Positions 26,147 through 35,265 of a DNA stretch of 64,000 nucleotides are shown piece after piece. The position numbers were made by a program, and so were the translations under genes. The DNA lies in the NCBI RefSeq assembly GCF_009849585.1, contig NZ_VCRN01000009.1, forward strand, positions 62,001 through 126,000, read 5' to 3'. The DNA comes from Bacillus sp. ZZV12-4809. Its GTDB lineage: Bacteria > Bacillota > Bacilli > Bacillales > Cytobacillaceae. The notes beneath the pieces are model-generated. The model did no database searches and had not been told where the DNA came from. It saw only the letters and a list, made by a program, of their open reading frames with translations. The number at the start of each line of letters is the position of its first letter. The stretch's first letter is position 1.

Positions 26147-27895
26147 TTATTTCCCCCTCCGCTGACGATCTTCTGTTAAACCTTCAACTTCAAATGTTTT
26201 CTCATTTACTATGACCCCATAGCTTTTATTTGCCTGTGCAGCAGTGAGATAGCCATTTTTCACATCTTGGGCTACTTTATCTGCAGGGCGTTTATATGGG
26301 TCTCCATAGCCGCCGCCTGTAGCGGTTACTAATTTAACGACATCCCCTTTATTCAGCGGATACCTAGGATAAATTCCAAAAGGACCATCTACTTCTCCAT
26401 TGGCTTTTTCAATATACACCTCATTTGATGAACCATCCTGGCCATCCTTCATTCCCCATGGAACAAACTTATTGCGTCCAAATGTTACAGACACCATTTG
26501 GCTGTCACTTAATGCTTTATAGGAACGAATGACACCAGAACCGCCTATATATTCCCCTGCTCCGGCACCATCTGTATGGAGGCTGTACCCGTCAACCATG
26601 ACACCATACCTGGTTTCTGCCACTTCCACCGGAACATTATAGGTCTCTCCATCACCAATACAGAATTGTCCCCTGGCACCATCCTGTCCTTCAGAAGCTC
26701 CCCAGCCTCCAACAGATGGTTCAACAATTAAGAAAGGTTCATTTGTATCCTGATGCTGCCCTGATAAAACAACGGAACAAACAGATAATAAATGTCCCGC
26801 ATTAAGCCTATGAGGCACAACCGGAGCAAGGGCTTTCCATATCAAATCTGCTCCCGCAAGCATACTCTCCCAATAGATTGACACAGGTGCAGGACGTTCG
26901 GCGGAAAGAACCGACCCCTTATCTGTAATAACTTCTAATGGGCGGAAAACTCCATCATTCGCATCCTGCGAAGGATTCGTAATCGCCAGGAAAATCGTTC
27001 GAACAGCAGAGACCAGTGCAGTATAAGAACAGTTAACAGGACCTGGAACCTGAGGGTGACTGCCTCTAAAATCAGCAACGAATTGATCATCGGTTATAGT
27101 TACTTCCACTTTAATCTTGAAAGGGCCATTTCCAAAGCCATCATCATCAATAAACCCTTCTGCGTTAAAGGTGCCTTTTGGCAATTTGCTTAGCTCCTGG
27201 CGTGCAAGCTGTTCGCCATGATCAAGCAGATAATCTACTGAGGATAAAAATAGTTCTTTCCCATGCTTTACACATAATTCCTTGACTCGTTTTTCACCTG
27301 TTTTCAGTGCGGCAACCTGTGCCCACATGTCCCCTAAGGATAATTCAGGAAAACGCACATTGGCTTCTATGATATCGACAATCGCCTGGTTTATTTCACC
27401 TTCATTAAAAAGCTTTACACTCGGAAATTGTAAGCCTTCCTGAAAAATATCTGTAGCATCATTACTGAAGGAGCCTGGATCTTTTCCGCCTACTTCTGTC
27501 CAATGGGCTTTATTGGCCGAAAAAGCAACAATTTCTCCATCAAAGAATATGGGCATGACCAATCCAACATCCGAAAGGTGTGAACCGCCACCGCCGTATG
27601 AGTCATTAATGATAATGATATCGCCCTGTTTTAACTTACCGTCCCCAAACTTTTTGAGTGTTTGCTTAACCATGTCAGAAAGCATCCCGATAAATCCGGT
27701 TACACCATTACCTTGTGTCAAAAGCTGCCCCTTTGCATCGGTCAGGCCGCTGGCATAATCCAATACCTCGTAAATAATCGGGCTCATTGAGGTTTTAGCA
27801 AGGGCAATAAACATCTCATCTCCAATAGCAACCAGTGAGTCTTTCACAATCTCAAGTGTAAATGGATCTACCTTACTCCGAACAATCTGTGTCAT
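26147..27895 (-). CDS. hyuB: Hydantoinase / oxoprolinase subunit B family protein
   Basis: 582 aa. Seen: DPFTLEIVKDSLVAIGDEMF at the N terminus, INDSYGGGGSHLSDVGLV, a GPVNCS segment and the C-terminal GGGYGDP. With HyuA it forms the ATP-dependent ring-opening enzyme for N-methylhydantoin, 5-oxoproline or related substrates; acetone carboxylase subunits are related. It begins at the base following the hyuA stop, so the pair is coupled. The exact substrate is not determined, but the NCS1 permease favours a hydantoin-like compound. Confidence 0.9.
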   Translation of the reverse strand: MTQIVRSKVDPFTLEIVKDSLVAIGDEMFIALAKTSMSPIIYEVLDYASGLTDAKGQLLTQGNGVTGFIGMLSDMVKQTLKKFGDGKLKQGDIIIINDSYGGGGSHLSDVGLVMPIFFDGEIVAFSANKAHWTEVGGKDPGSFSNDATDIFQEGLQFPSVKLFNEGEINQAIVDIIEANVRFPELSLGDMWAQVAALKTGEKRVKELCVKHGKELFLSSVDYLLDHGEQLARQELSKLPKGTFNAEGFIDDDGFGNGPFKIKVEVTITDDQFVADFRGSHPQVPGPVNCSYTALVSAVRTIFLAITNPSQDANDGVFRPLEVITDKGSVLSAERPAPVSIYWESMLAGADLIWKALAPVVPHRLNAGHLLSVCSVVLSGQHQDTNEPFLIVEPSVGGWGASEGQDGARGQFCIGDGETYNVPVEVAETRYGVMVDGYSLHTDGAGAGEYIGGSGVIRSYKALSDSQMVSVTFGRNKFVPWGMKDGQDGSSNEVYIEKANGEVDGPFGIYPRYPLNKGDVVKLVTATGGGYGDPYKRPADKVAQDVKNGYLTAAQANKSYGVIVNEKTFEVEGLTEDRQRRGK

Positions 27896-29941
27896 TTATT
27901 CCACCCCTGTTTCAATGATTAAATTCCCATACTCATCTACAGTTAAGGATTGATCAGGATAGATAACTGTAGAAGCAGACGGCTCCTCTACAATGGCAGG
28001 TCCAGAAATTTTCATGCCTTTACCAAATAAGCTGCGGCAGTAAACCTTTGTTTCCACCCATCCGCTGTCCTCGAAATAGACTGGACGCGTTTCTTTGTAA
28101 GCCTCTTGTGCATCGCTGCTTGCAGAAGTTAATCTTTTTAGTTCAGGCTTTAATACCTTCCCGAATGCAGTTAGATGAAGGTTCACAATTTCTGTTGGAG
28201 TCCCTTCAAGCTTAAAGGTGTAATGCTGCTCGTGCAGATCTCCAAAGCGTTCAACTACCTCTGAAATGGTTTCTTCAGACCATTCCCCATTCGGAACAGG
28301 AACCTTTACAGTATGTTCTTGACCCAGATAGCGGATATCCGCAAATCTTGTAAATAACACATCTTCCTCTGAAACTCCCTCTTCTTGATATTGCTTAAGG
28401 GCTTGGGTCTCAATTGAATTCCATTCTTTATTTAGCTCACTAGGATCTAATTCGTTTAATCTTCTAATGTAAGTCTGGATATAATCATGCCTTAAGTCAG
28501 TCATGAGCATGCCCCATGCTGAAAAAACTGAGGAAGCAACAGGAACAATAACCTTCTTAACCCCAAGCTCCTTAGCCAATGCTGGTGCATGCATCGATCC
28601 TCCACCGCCAAAAGCGACCAGCGAGAATTCACGAGGGTTATGGCCCTTTCGAACAGATATAAGCTTCAAGGCATTCAGCATATTGGAATTTGCTATTCGA
28701 ATAATGCCTAATGCAGCCTCTTCAACAGACATGCCAAAATGATCGGCAACCTTCTCCTTAATGGCAGCCTTCACTTTCTCTAAATCGACTTCATAATCAA
28801 AGTTTTCCGGAGAAAGTCTTCCCGTAATCAGGTTCGCATCAGTGGTTGTCGGCTCCGTGCCGCCTTGACCATAGGCCACTGGTCCAGGCAAAGCACCAGC
28901 AGATTGAGGACCAACCTTTAATGAGCCCGCTCCATCTATCCATGCAATCGAACCGCCGCCATTTCCAATCTCCACGATATCAACAACCGGCACCTTGATT
29001 GGATAACCCGCACTGCGCTCATTTTTTTCAATGAAATAATCAGTAGAAACCTTTACCTCTCCCTGATTAATCAGGGAGCACTTTGCTGTAGTCCCGCCGA
29101 TATCAAAAGCTATAATATTTTTCTCGTCCAGGATTTCACCCAGTACAGCTGCGCCATAAATCCCCGCAACCGGTCCAGACTCTACCATATTAATAGGCGT
29201 TTGCTTTGCACTATTGAAGGTCGTTGTCCCGCCATTTGACTGCATAATGTAATTTTGGCTATCAGTCTCGTTTTCTATTAATTTATTATGTAATCGGTTC
29301 ACATAGGATGCTGCAATTGGCTTTACATAGGAATTAAGAACCGTTGTACTAGTTCGCTCATATTCCCGCCATTCCTTTGTTACCTCATGTGATGCCGTGA
29401 CAGCGACTTCTGGCCACAGCTCTTTTACCAAATTGACAGTCTCCATTTCATGTACTGGATTTACATAGGAATGTAAATAGGCAACTGCGATCGCTTCCAC
29501 TTCTTGTTCCTTGAAATAATGAATAATCTCTTTTAATTGTTCCTTATTTAACGAAGACAGCACTTCTCCCTTATAATTTAATCGCTCTTCTACTTCCTGA
29601 CGTAAATAGCGTTCAACAAATGGTACCGGCTTTTGATACCTGACATTAAATAAATCTGGACGATTTCCACGCGCAATTTCCAGTACATCCCTGAAGCCTT
29701 TAGTTGTAATGAGACCTGTCTTAACACCTTTTCGTTCTGTAAGGGCATTAATAATAACAGTGGTGCCATGAATAAAGGTCTGGATAGCCGTTTGATCTAT
29801 CCCGCTTTTCTCAATAACATCGATAACCCCTTTTTCAAAATTGGGAGGTGTGGTATGGCTTTTGGCAACCCCTATCTCACCTTCTTCATTGACATAAACC
29901 AGGTCAGTAAAAGTTCCGCCAATATCAGTAGCTACACGCAT
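27896..29941 (-). CDS. hyuA: Hydantoinase / oxoprolinase subunit A family protein
   Basis: 681 aa ATPase subunit of the actin/hexokinase fold. Seen: ATDIGGTFTDLV at the N terminus (phosphate 1), FIHGTTVIINALTERKG, ESGPVAGI, and IAFDIGGTTAKC (phosphate 2). The ATG at 29941 follows AAAGGTGGAG and matches the family start; a longer frame to 29986 lacks these features. It is the first enzyme gene after the XRE-cupin regulator. It phosphorylates and activates the lactam or hydantoin ring together with HyuB. Confidence 0.91.
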   Translation of the reverse strand: MRVATDIGGTFTDLVYVNEEGEIGVAKSHTTPPNFEKGVIDVIEKSGIDQTAIQTFIHGTTVIINALTERKGVKTGLITTKGFRDVLEIARGNRPDLFNVRYQKPVPFVERYLRQEVEERLNYKGEVLSSLNKEQLKEIIHYFKEQEVEAIAVAYLHSYVNPVHEMETVNLVKELWPEVAVTASHEVTKEWREYERTSTTVLNSYVKPIAASYVNRLHNKLIENETDSQNYIMQSNGGTTTFNSAKQTPINMVESGPVAGIYGAAVLGEILDEKNIIAFDIGGTTAKCSLINQGEVKVSTDYFIEKNERSAGYPIKVPVVDIVEIGNGGGSIAWIDGAGSLKVGPQSAGALPGPVAYGQGGTEPTTTDANLITGRLSPENFDYEVDLEKVKAAIKEKVADHFGMSVEEAALGIIRIANSNMLNALKLISVRKGHNPREFSLVAFGGGGSMHAPALAKELGVKKVIVPVASSVFSAWGMLMTDLRHDYIQTYIRRLNELDPSELNKEWNSIETQALKQYQEEGVSEEDVLFTRFADIRYLGQEHTVKVPVPNGEWSEETISEVVERFGDLHEQHYTFKLEGTPTEIVNLHLTAFGKVLKPELKRLTSASSDAQEAYKETRPVYFEDSGWVETKVYCRSLFGKGMKISGPAIVEEPSASTVIYPDQSLTVDEYGNLIIETGVE

Positions 29942-29986
29942 GATACTCCACCTTTCTGTATTTATAGATTTATTTATAAAGGCCAA

Positions 29987-30532
29987 TTAAAAAATAACTG
30001 GCGTTAAAACACAAAGTAATTTTGATTCTTCACTTATCGGATTTTCAACTGTATGCGGGTAGGTAGATGGGAAATGAATAGAATCACCTTCCCGGATCAC
30101 GTATTCCTTATCATCTACGTGAAAAATAACAAGGCCCTTTAATACGTAATAATATTCCTCGCCAGCGTGGCCAAATTGCTGTGTCTGTTTTTGGTTGGGT
30201 GCTAATGTAACCAAAAGCGGTTCCAGGCTTCTGCCTGGAAAATCACCATTCACTCGGACATAAGTAAATTCCGACCCCTTGATAGTAAATGGCTTATGCT
30301 CGCTGGACTTCACCATAAAATTCTGATTCGGCTTCTCATCTTCGAAAAACTCAGAAATTTTAACATTCAGTGCATCTGCTATTTTTTTCAATGAAGTAAT
30401 AGCCAGGGAAGTTGTTCCTCTCTCGACTTGAGAAAGAAAGCTGATTGATAAATCAGTACGTTCACTTAATTCTTTTAAGGTATAGCCATTCTGAAGCCTT
30501 AAATCTTTAATTTTCTTGTAAATTTCATCCAT
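29987..30532 (-). CDS. XRE-cupin transcriptional regulator
   Basis: 181 aa. N-terminal lambda-repressor-type helix-turn-helix (YTLKELSERTDLSISFLSQVER) followed by a C-terminal cupin (about 100-180: HAGEEYYYVLKGLV and the second half SIHFPSTYPH). This is a common effector-sensing repressor/activator architecture in amino-acid and amine catabolism. It is first in the operon, 45 bases before hyuA, and probably controls it. A TATAAT -10 box lies about 35 bases upstream (minus strand, 30567-30562) with a weak -35. Confidence 0.9.
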   Translation of the reverse strand: MDEIYKKIKDLRLQNGYTLKELSERTDLSISFLSQVERGTTSLAITSLKKIADALNVKISEFFEDEKPNQNFMVKSSEHKPFTIKGSEFTYVRVNGDFPGRSLEPLLVTLAPNQKQTQQFGHAGEEYYYVLKGLVIFHVDDKEYVIREGDSIHFPSTYPHTVENPISEESKLLCVLTPVIF

Positions 30533-30751
30533 AATGAACTCCTTTGAAGCAGAACTGAAATATTATAGTGTGGGTGTAAAATAATTTAAGTAATACTGTA
30601 ATTAAGAGTATGATAGCATATAAGTTTTTGAATTGAAAGAAAATTTTTAATATATATTTAGCAGTAAAAATTCTTAATTCGAAAACGAGAGATGCGTCTC
30701 TTTATTAAGAAGACCTTCGCCAAAGCTTATTTAGGGCAATGTACGATATCA

Positions 30752-30784
30752 AATAAAAAAGAACCGATCTCCTGATCGGTTCTT
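30752..30784 (-). terminator. Minus-strand terminator left of the defence island
   Basis: AAGAACCGATC and GATCGGTTCTT form a perfect 11-bp stem around four bases, followed on the minus strand by TTTTTTATTT. It lies ten bases after the small remnant frame, which shows that a real gene once ended here. Confidence 0.85.
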
Positions 30785-30793
30785 CGTAATTTC

Positions 30794-30979
30794 TTAATTT
30801 ATTGACGAACTGCCCTTCCGCTCAAAATGCCAATGTAATCTATATTCGCAAATCTCCCTGGTCCAATTATATAAAATCTCTTCATCTTCCTTATGAACAT
30901 TGAAAGCCAATTTAAAAATACCGCCTTCGAAACTACTTGAACTACCGCTCGATTTACTCATAGGCATTCGGCTGCTCAA
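30794..30979 (-). pseudogene. Small unrecognised frame or gene remnant
   Basis: Up to 61 aa with a Ser/Gly-rich start and an acidic/aromatic second half (KEDEEILYNWTREICEYRL). It has no clear ribosome binding site, but a strong terminator follows directly. It is probably the C-terminal end of a decayed gene. No family recognised. Confidence 0.3.
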
Positions 30980-31020
30980 ACTGCTTAACCCTGTTTCATT
31001 CCTGCTTATATTTGACAGAG

Positions 31021-31190
31021 TCAGCTACACCTATTAGATGCAATTACAAAAAAAGTAGGTCTTCTGCCTAATTCGAGTTTTAATTCCTGAAATTCTTGAA
31101 GAAGCTTTTCCTTATGCGGCTGCTTCTTATTTGTCATTTCTTGCAGAAGAATAAATTGAAAACCCTGTAACTGAACATTTTTTACTTATT
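31021..31190 (-). pseudogene. Fragment resembling part of a DEAD/DEAH-type helicase
   Basis: On the minus strand an open stretch encodes FQFILLQEMTNKKQ followed by KLLQEFQELKLELGRRPT. The LK..LGRRPT pattern is common in helicases of defence and repair operons. It is cut off by a stop after about 55 residues and has no start or partner domain. The family suggestion comes from memory of the motif only. Confidence 0.3.
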
Positions 31191-31228
31191 TTATCTGGAC
31201 ATGGATCCCAATTGGAATCGGTTGTGTT

Positions 31229-31504
31229 TTAAAGAGTTCCTTGGTCTCTGTCACCTCTCCTTTTACTAGTGCTTTTTCCACGGCTTGGCCATTCTTCCCC
31301 AATACTTTTATTAAGTACATCTATATTTTCCCAAGATTCAAGTCCTGCTTCTTCAAGAGTGAATGCTTGTTGGTATCGTCTTAAGGTGAGCGGAGTCAGT
31401 AAATAAAACTCTTCCAAAGACCAATTATGATTAATGGCCAATTCATCAAAGATTTCTGTAGATATTTGTATCTTTAAAGCGAGTTCGTTGATTCCAACTG
31501 ATAA
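31229..31504 (-). pseudogene. Unrecognised remnant frame
   Basis: An open minus-strand frame without convincing start encodes a segment with AINHNWSLEEFYLLTPLTL and ends in a basic tail (SRGKSTSKRRGDRD). The composition looks protein-like, possibly phage-derived, but no family is assigned. With the two neighbours it marks a strip of decayed genes at the island's left edge. Confidence 0.3.
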
Positions 31505-31515
31505 TTAATAGAGTT

Positions 31516-31553
31516 TATGATAAAAATAAAGCTGTCGAGAGTTTCTCGATAGC
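31516..31553 (-). terminator. Terminator of the GHKL/DUF6339 operon
   Basis: On the minus strand GCTATCGAGA-aac-TCTCGACAGC forms a 10-bp stem with one wobble pair, then TTTATTTTTAT. It lies about 90 bases after the DUF6339-like gene. Confidence 0.75.
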
Positions 31554-31642
31554 CTGAGGCTCAATGTGAGTCATTTTATGATAATTTTTGACTGTGTTTA
31601 TCTTTTTGAAACATCATGTTTCCGCAAACATCACACTATTGT

Positions 31643-32413
31643 TCACACTAAAGTTTCTTCTGCTTTTTCAATTCCCTTCTTCTTAATCCACTCTAAAAAG
31701 AATGTTTCAATTGCATCTTTACTCAAGCAATCTAGGACTATTACACCGCCAGTATAATTAATATACTTTACCAACGCTTTAATATTTTGACTGATTAGGA
31801 TTCCAGGATAAGCATCATTATATTTTTTTATTACATCTAACATATTGATTAGCCATTGCTTATTATTCCCAAGGTTTCTTTCTAATAATGCTTGCGCTAT
31901 ATTTTGATTGGATAATAGGAAATCAGTTAACTCATATGGATCCTCACGTGTTATGTCGTATGTTAAATAACCATACCACCACAATCGGGCAATACCGTTT
32001 CGGATGACCTCACGATTAGTATTAGCAAAATATCTTTCTATCGTTCCTTTAGAAACATCGTCTTTATTATTCAACCACCTGGAAGCCATATATTCCTGGT
32101 AAACACAATGTGTTAAATATGTCCATATCCTCCCATCAACAGCTTGAGTGGGCGACAAAGATCTTAATGATTTATGAATACGCTTAGCATTTTCAGCATC
32201 AGTTTTACTGATTTCTCTATTACTGCCCTCAACAATTTCCAACTTTACTTTTTGATAAGAAATCCTTGATTCTAAAAACCAATTTGCCATTCCTATATCA
32301 TCTGTTAAATAGGAACCTACCCAATCTTGCGCACATTTATAGCTATCAATATTACTCATCATGTTTTCACGTAATTGTGCAACAGCATCTTCTTTCATAT
32401 AGTTTAAATTCAA
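31643..32413 (-). CDS. DUF6339-like protein, last gene of the GHKL module
   Basis: 256 aa, largely helical, soluble. Seen: NYMKEDAVAQLRENMMSN at the N terminus, a GRIWTYLTHCVYQEYM block near 115-130, and a C-terminal part rich in Ile, Lys and Asn. It resembles proteins labelled DUF6339 that occur near restriction-modification genes; this is from memory. It starts with TTG with GGAGG seven bases upstream, and overlaps the stop of the preceding gene by four bases, so it is coupled to it. No catalytic motif is evident. Confidence 0.7.
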   Translation of the reverse strand: MNLNYMKEDAVAQLRENMMSNIDSYKCAQDWVGSYLTDDIGMANWFLESRISYQKVKLEIVEGSNREISKTDAENAKRIHKSLRSLSPTQAVDGRIWTYLTHCVYQEYMASRWLNNKDDVSKGTIERYFANTNREVIRNGIARLWWYGYLTYDITREDPYELTDFLLSNQNIAQALLERNLGNNKQWLINMLDVIKKYNDAYPGILISQNIKALVKYINYTGGVIVLDCLSKDAIETFFLEWIKKKGIEKAEETLV

Positions 32414-33336
32414 ATTACATCCTCCTCGCTTGCCTCTAGTATTTCATCAAAAAATTGTAAGCCATTAGACAACGGATCACCTAACAATTTTTGAGCAATA
32501 ACAAGCGAACTTTCCGTAATGTTCACTGGTTCACTTAATTTAATTCCTTTATCTAATAGTCGTGCATTAATTACTTTATACCACCTATGTTCGTTCTCCT
32601 TTTCTTCAATAAAATCCTTAATAGCCTCAAAATCCCCATTAAGCTCCATTAATTCTCTGCGCATTTCATCCACTACTGTAATTAAGCCAGGTAAAATAAA
32701 TAAAGATGAAGTGAGTGCAGCTAAGTTACCAAATTGGTTTTGCAACCCTTTAAGATACTTATATTTTTGAAAATTCTCCTTATTTAAAGTTACAACAATC
32801 TTTTCTTCGATGTGTCGGACATCGATAGGTGGTGCTTGATTGCTGTCACTGTATACAATCGAGAAAATCGATGGTACTTTTACTAATGGATCAATTTGTT
32901 TATCAACATTAAATTTATATTCTGACCCCTCAGCTAAAACATCACCTTGAAAAACAGTAAAGCTAGCGTCCCCATAGTCCTCATTAAATAATAAACTAGA
33001 GTAATTGTTTATTTGTTCAGTCGCTACTATAAAAGTCGTAATTTCAACCCTTTTCTCCAATAAAAACGCTGGAATTATAATCAGATATTCTAAGTCATTA
33101 AATTGAAATACATTTCTATAACGTGTAGTTGAACATATAACTTTTACAACAAATGCAAGCTTTCCTTTATTTAATAAATCTTTAAGATTTTCTTCCTCCA
33201 AAACAACATCACACAAAAGTTGATAGTTCATTCTATCTATTTTTTTTGATATTTTAATATCAAACTTAGCTTTAGAGGGATCAAAATCATCCGTATAAGA
33301 AGATAACACTGGATGAGGATAATTTTTATTTGCCAT
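32410..33336 (-). CDS. Unrecognised 308-aa protein of the GHKL module
   Basis: The ATG at 33336 is chosen for the GGGAG nine bases upstream; it overlaps the ATPase gene by 11 bases. The first 190 residues look beta-rich (alternating hydrophobic strands such as YLIIIPAFLL and ITTFIVAT); the rest looks helical with an acidic coiled-coil-like stretch (MRRELMELNGDFEAIKDF). No nuclease, methylase or ATPase motif was found. Its place between the ATPase and the DUF6339-like gene with overlaps on both sides implies a fixed complex. It may recognise DNA or scaffold the ATPase. No function assigned. Confidence 0.75.
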   Translation of the reverse strand: MANKNYPHPVLSSYTDDFDPSKAKFDIKISKKIDRMNYQLLCDVVLEEENLKDLLNKGKLAFVVKVICSTTRYRNVFQFNDLEYLIIIPAFLLEKRVEITTFIVATEQINNYSSLLFNEDYGDASFTVFQGDVLAEGSEYKFNVDKQIDPLVKVPSIFSIVYSDSNQAPPIDVRHIEEKIVVTLNKENFQKYKYLKGLQNQFGNLAALTSSLFILPGLITVVDEMRRELMELNGDFEAIKDFIEEKENEHRWYKVINARLLDKGIKLSEPVNITESSLVIAQKLLGDPLSNGLQFFDEILEASEEDVI

Positions 33337-35254
33337 TGAACGCCACTCCCATTGCAACACGCACTTTTTCTTCTAATTCAAATTCGACTTTGTTATTTCC
33401 TTCTACAACCTTAAAAGGACCAATCATGTTATTGTTAACAGATAAAGTTTGTTCCTCCAAAATCGCATTAGAAATAGTGGCAGGCACATTGAAGTCTTCG
33501 CCAATTATCTCCAAATGCAGTGTTAATTCTCCCTGTTTCCTTACATTTAAATTAATTCGATACAGACCAGTTTGAGGGTTAACACAAAACAACTTATATT
33601 TAGAAATTTTTGCTTTTTGAATTTTTTCTTTATCTTTATCTAGTTCTGGATTCGGTTCTGGATTTGGTTCTGGATTTGGTTCTGGATTTGGTTCTGGATT
33701 TGGTTCTGAATTCGGTTCTGAATTCGGTTCTGGATTTGGTTCTGGATTCGATTCTGTTGTCGCAATTTCTTCTCCACCTTCATCTGTTACCACAGGCTCA
33801 CCCGAATCATCGTCTTCCCAATCACTTACATTAACCGGTTTCTTTTTTTGCTTAGGTTTAACTTTTTCTAATTCTGTTTGTAAAGGCTGCCCTCGTTCTC
33901 CCTCATTATTTAAAGTGTCAGAATCAACTTGTGCTTCATCATTATCATCAGGTAAAAATTGAGATAATTCATCTACATCAAATGATTCAACCTCTTCGAA
34001 TGGAGAAAGCGATTTTATTTTTTTGTTCATCCATTTATTTAGTTCTGATAAAGCCGCCTTGATAACTTTAACATCACTTTTTCTCTTTAATTCCCAATCA
34101 GTATGTGTTGGATTTTCAACCCTCTTTAGTTCTTTATTAAATTCGTTTCCCTTAATTACTAGTACACCAGCATATTTATTAGGAATCTGATAATTTTGTT
34201 TTTCTTTAATTACCATTCCCGTTTTCCGCACCATAGCAATTTTTTTGTTATATGTATTTTTATTATCTACATACAATTGAACTTCTCCAAGCCCGCAGAA
34301 ATCTTTTTCGATAAATGGCTGGATAGTGCTAGATGTTAAAACTTCGTAGTAGTTAATAACGTTGTTTTTGGAGCCATTTAGTTTCATTTTTTCAATATAA
34401 GAACCGATGCTATTCTTGTTAATTATTTGTTCTCCTACTTTTACTTCAAGAGCATTTTCATAGATTGCTACAAAGAAACTGCTAATTACAGCCTCAATTA
34501 TTTCATCTTGCCAGGTTTCTCTAAAATCAAACCCTGCTACATATAAATCCGTACCGGTTTCATTTCTAACAAATATTTCATTAATTTGGCTCATATCCTT
34601 AATTGGCTGGTTTTTATCAGTTTCCCCATAGAATCCTGTAGCTTGTCGCGGTTCATCATCTTCATCCATAAATGTAATAAGTTTTGCAACACCTTGAAAA
34701 GCTGTTTTATCTTCCAAGTCTTTCGTACTATAAAAAACTACTTTTAAATTTGAGCAAACAAATGGTGCATGTTTTCCTATTCCAAATGCCCCGCCTGAAG
34801 TCTCTTCTTTATCCGAGTCCCCAACCACTTTAATTAAACGATGCCAGTTTGAATTCCTTAACTGATCTGAACCACTTAGCCCGGTTGTATTGTAATCACT
34901 AATCTTCATGAAATGTATTTCATCTGATTTAATTGTTTGTAAAGCTTTTTCCATTTCTTTTTTCGTTTCCGAACCTTCTTTAGCTTCTTTAATACATTTT
35001 TTTAAGACTTCAATATATTCTTTTCTACCAGGGAATTTTTCTGCGGGAAGATTAAACACTGAAAACTCAATATACACTGGTTTATCTGGATTGCTGCGTG
35101 CATCCAATGAATTTTGGATAGGTTCTCTTGCTAAGGCTGGATAAGGGTTTCCTCGAAAAGTTTCCATTCCTGGATCGTTTTTTCCGTTTTCAGACCCCCA
35201 ATTTGTTTTAGGGAATTCCCAGCTTAATTTTTCTTTTACATTATTAAAATCCAT
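33326..35254 (-). CDS. GHKL (MORC/Hsp90-type) ATPase with Pro-Glu-Asn repeat tail
   Basis: 642 aa. Histidine-kinase-like ATPase fold: N box REPIQNSLDA (Glu44, Asn48), G1 box around Asp120 in MKISDYNTTGL, and G2 box GGAFGIGKHAPF (154-165). There is no kinase His domain and no MutL endonuclease motif. Residues about 499-536 are a tandem (Glu-Pro-Asn-Pro) repeat, a flexible linker, followed by a beta-like C-terminal domain. It is the second gene of a four-gene operon. Such ATPases clamp onto DNA or change conformation on nucleotide binding in defence systems. It differs clearly from the MutL-like ATPase at 43.8-45.2 kb. Confidence 0.85.
   Translation of the reverse strand: MDFNNVKEKLSWEFPKTNWGSENGKNDPGMETFRGNPYPALAREPIQNSLDARSNPDKPVYIEFSVFNLPAEKFPGRKEYIEVLKKCIKEAKEGSETKKEMEKALQTIKSDEIHFMKISDYNTTGLSGSDQLRNSNWHRLIKVVGDSDKEETSGGAFGIGKHAPFVCSNLKVVFYSTKDLEDKTAFQGVAKLITFMDEDDEPRQATGFYGETDKNQPIKDMSQINEIFVRNETGTDLYVAGFDFRETWQDEIIEAVISSFFVAIYENALEVKVGEQIINKNSIGSYIEKMKLNGSKNNVINYYEVLTSSTIQPFIEKDFCGLGEVQLYVDNKNTYNKKIAMVRKTGMVIKEKQNYQIPNKYAGVLVIKGNEFNKELKRVENPTHTDWELKRKSDVKVIKAALSELNKWMNKKIKSLSPFEEVESFDVDELSQFLPDDNDEAQVDSDTLNNEGERGQPLQTELEKVKPKQKKKPVNVSDWEDDDSGEPVVTDEGGEEIATTESNPEPNPEPNSEPNSEPNPEPNPEPNPEPNPEPNPELDKDKEKIQKAKISKYKLFCVNPQTGLYRINLNVRKQGELTLHLEIIGEDFNVPATISNAILEEQTLSVNNNMIGPFKVVEGNNKVEFELEEKVRVAMGVAFNGK
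33643..33755. repeat. 12-bp tandem repeat inside the GHKL ATPase gene
   Basis: About nine and a half copies of a unit near GGTTCTGGATTT (plus strand), encoding the four-residue Glu-Pro-Asn-Pro/Ser repeat. Because the unit is a multiple of three, copy-number slippage would lengthen or shorten the linker without breaking the frame. It is not a CRISPR array: there are no spacers. Confidence 0.9.
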
Positions 35255-35265
35255 TAAAAGTACCT

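Noticed and set aside
33643-33755. CRISPR-like tandem repeat
   Set aside because: Units are contiguous 12-mers with no spacers, in frame within the GHKL ATPase gene.
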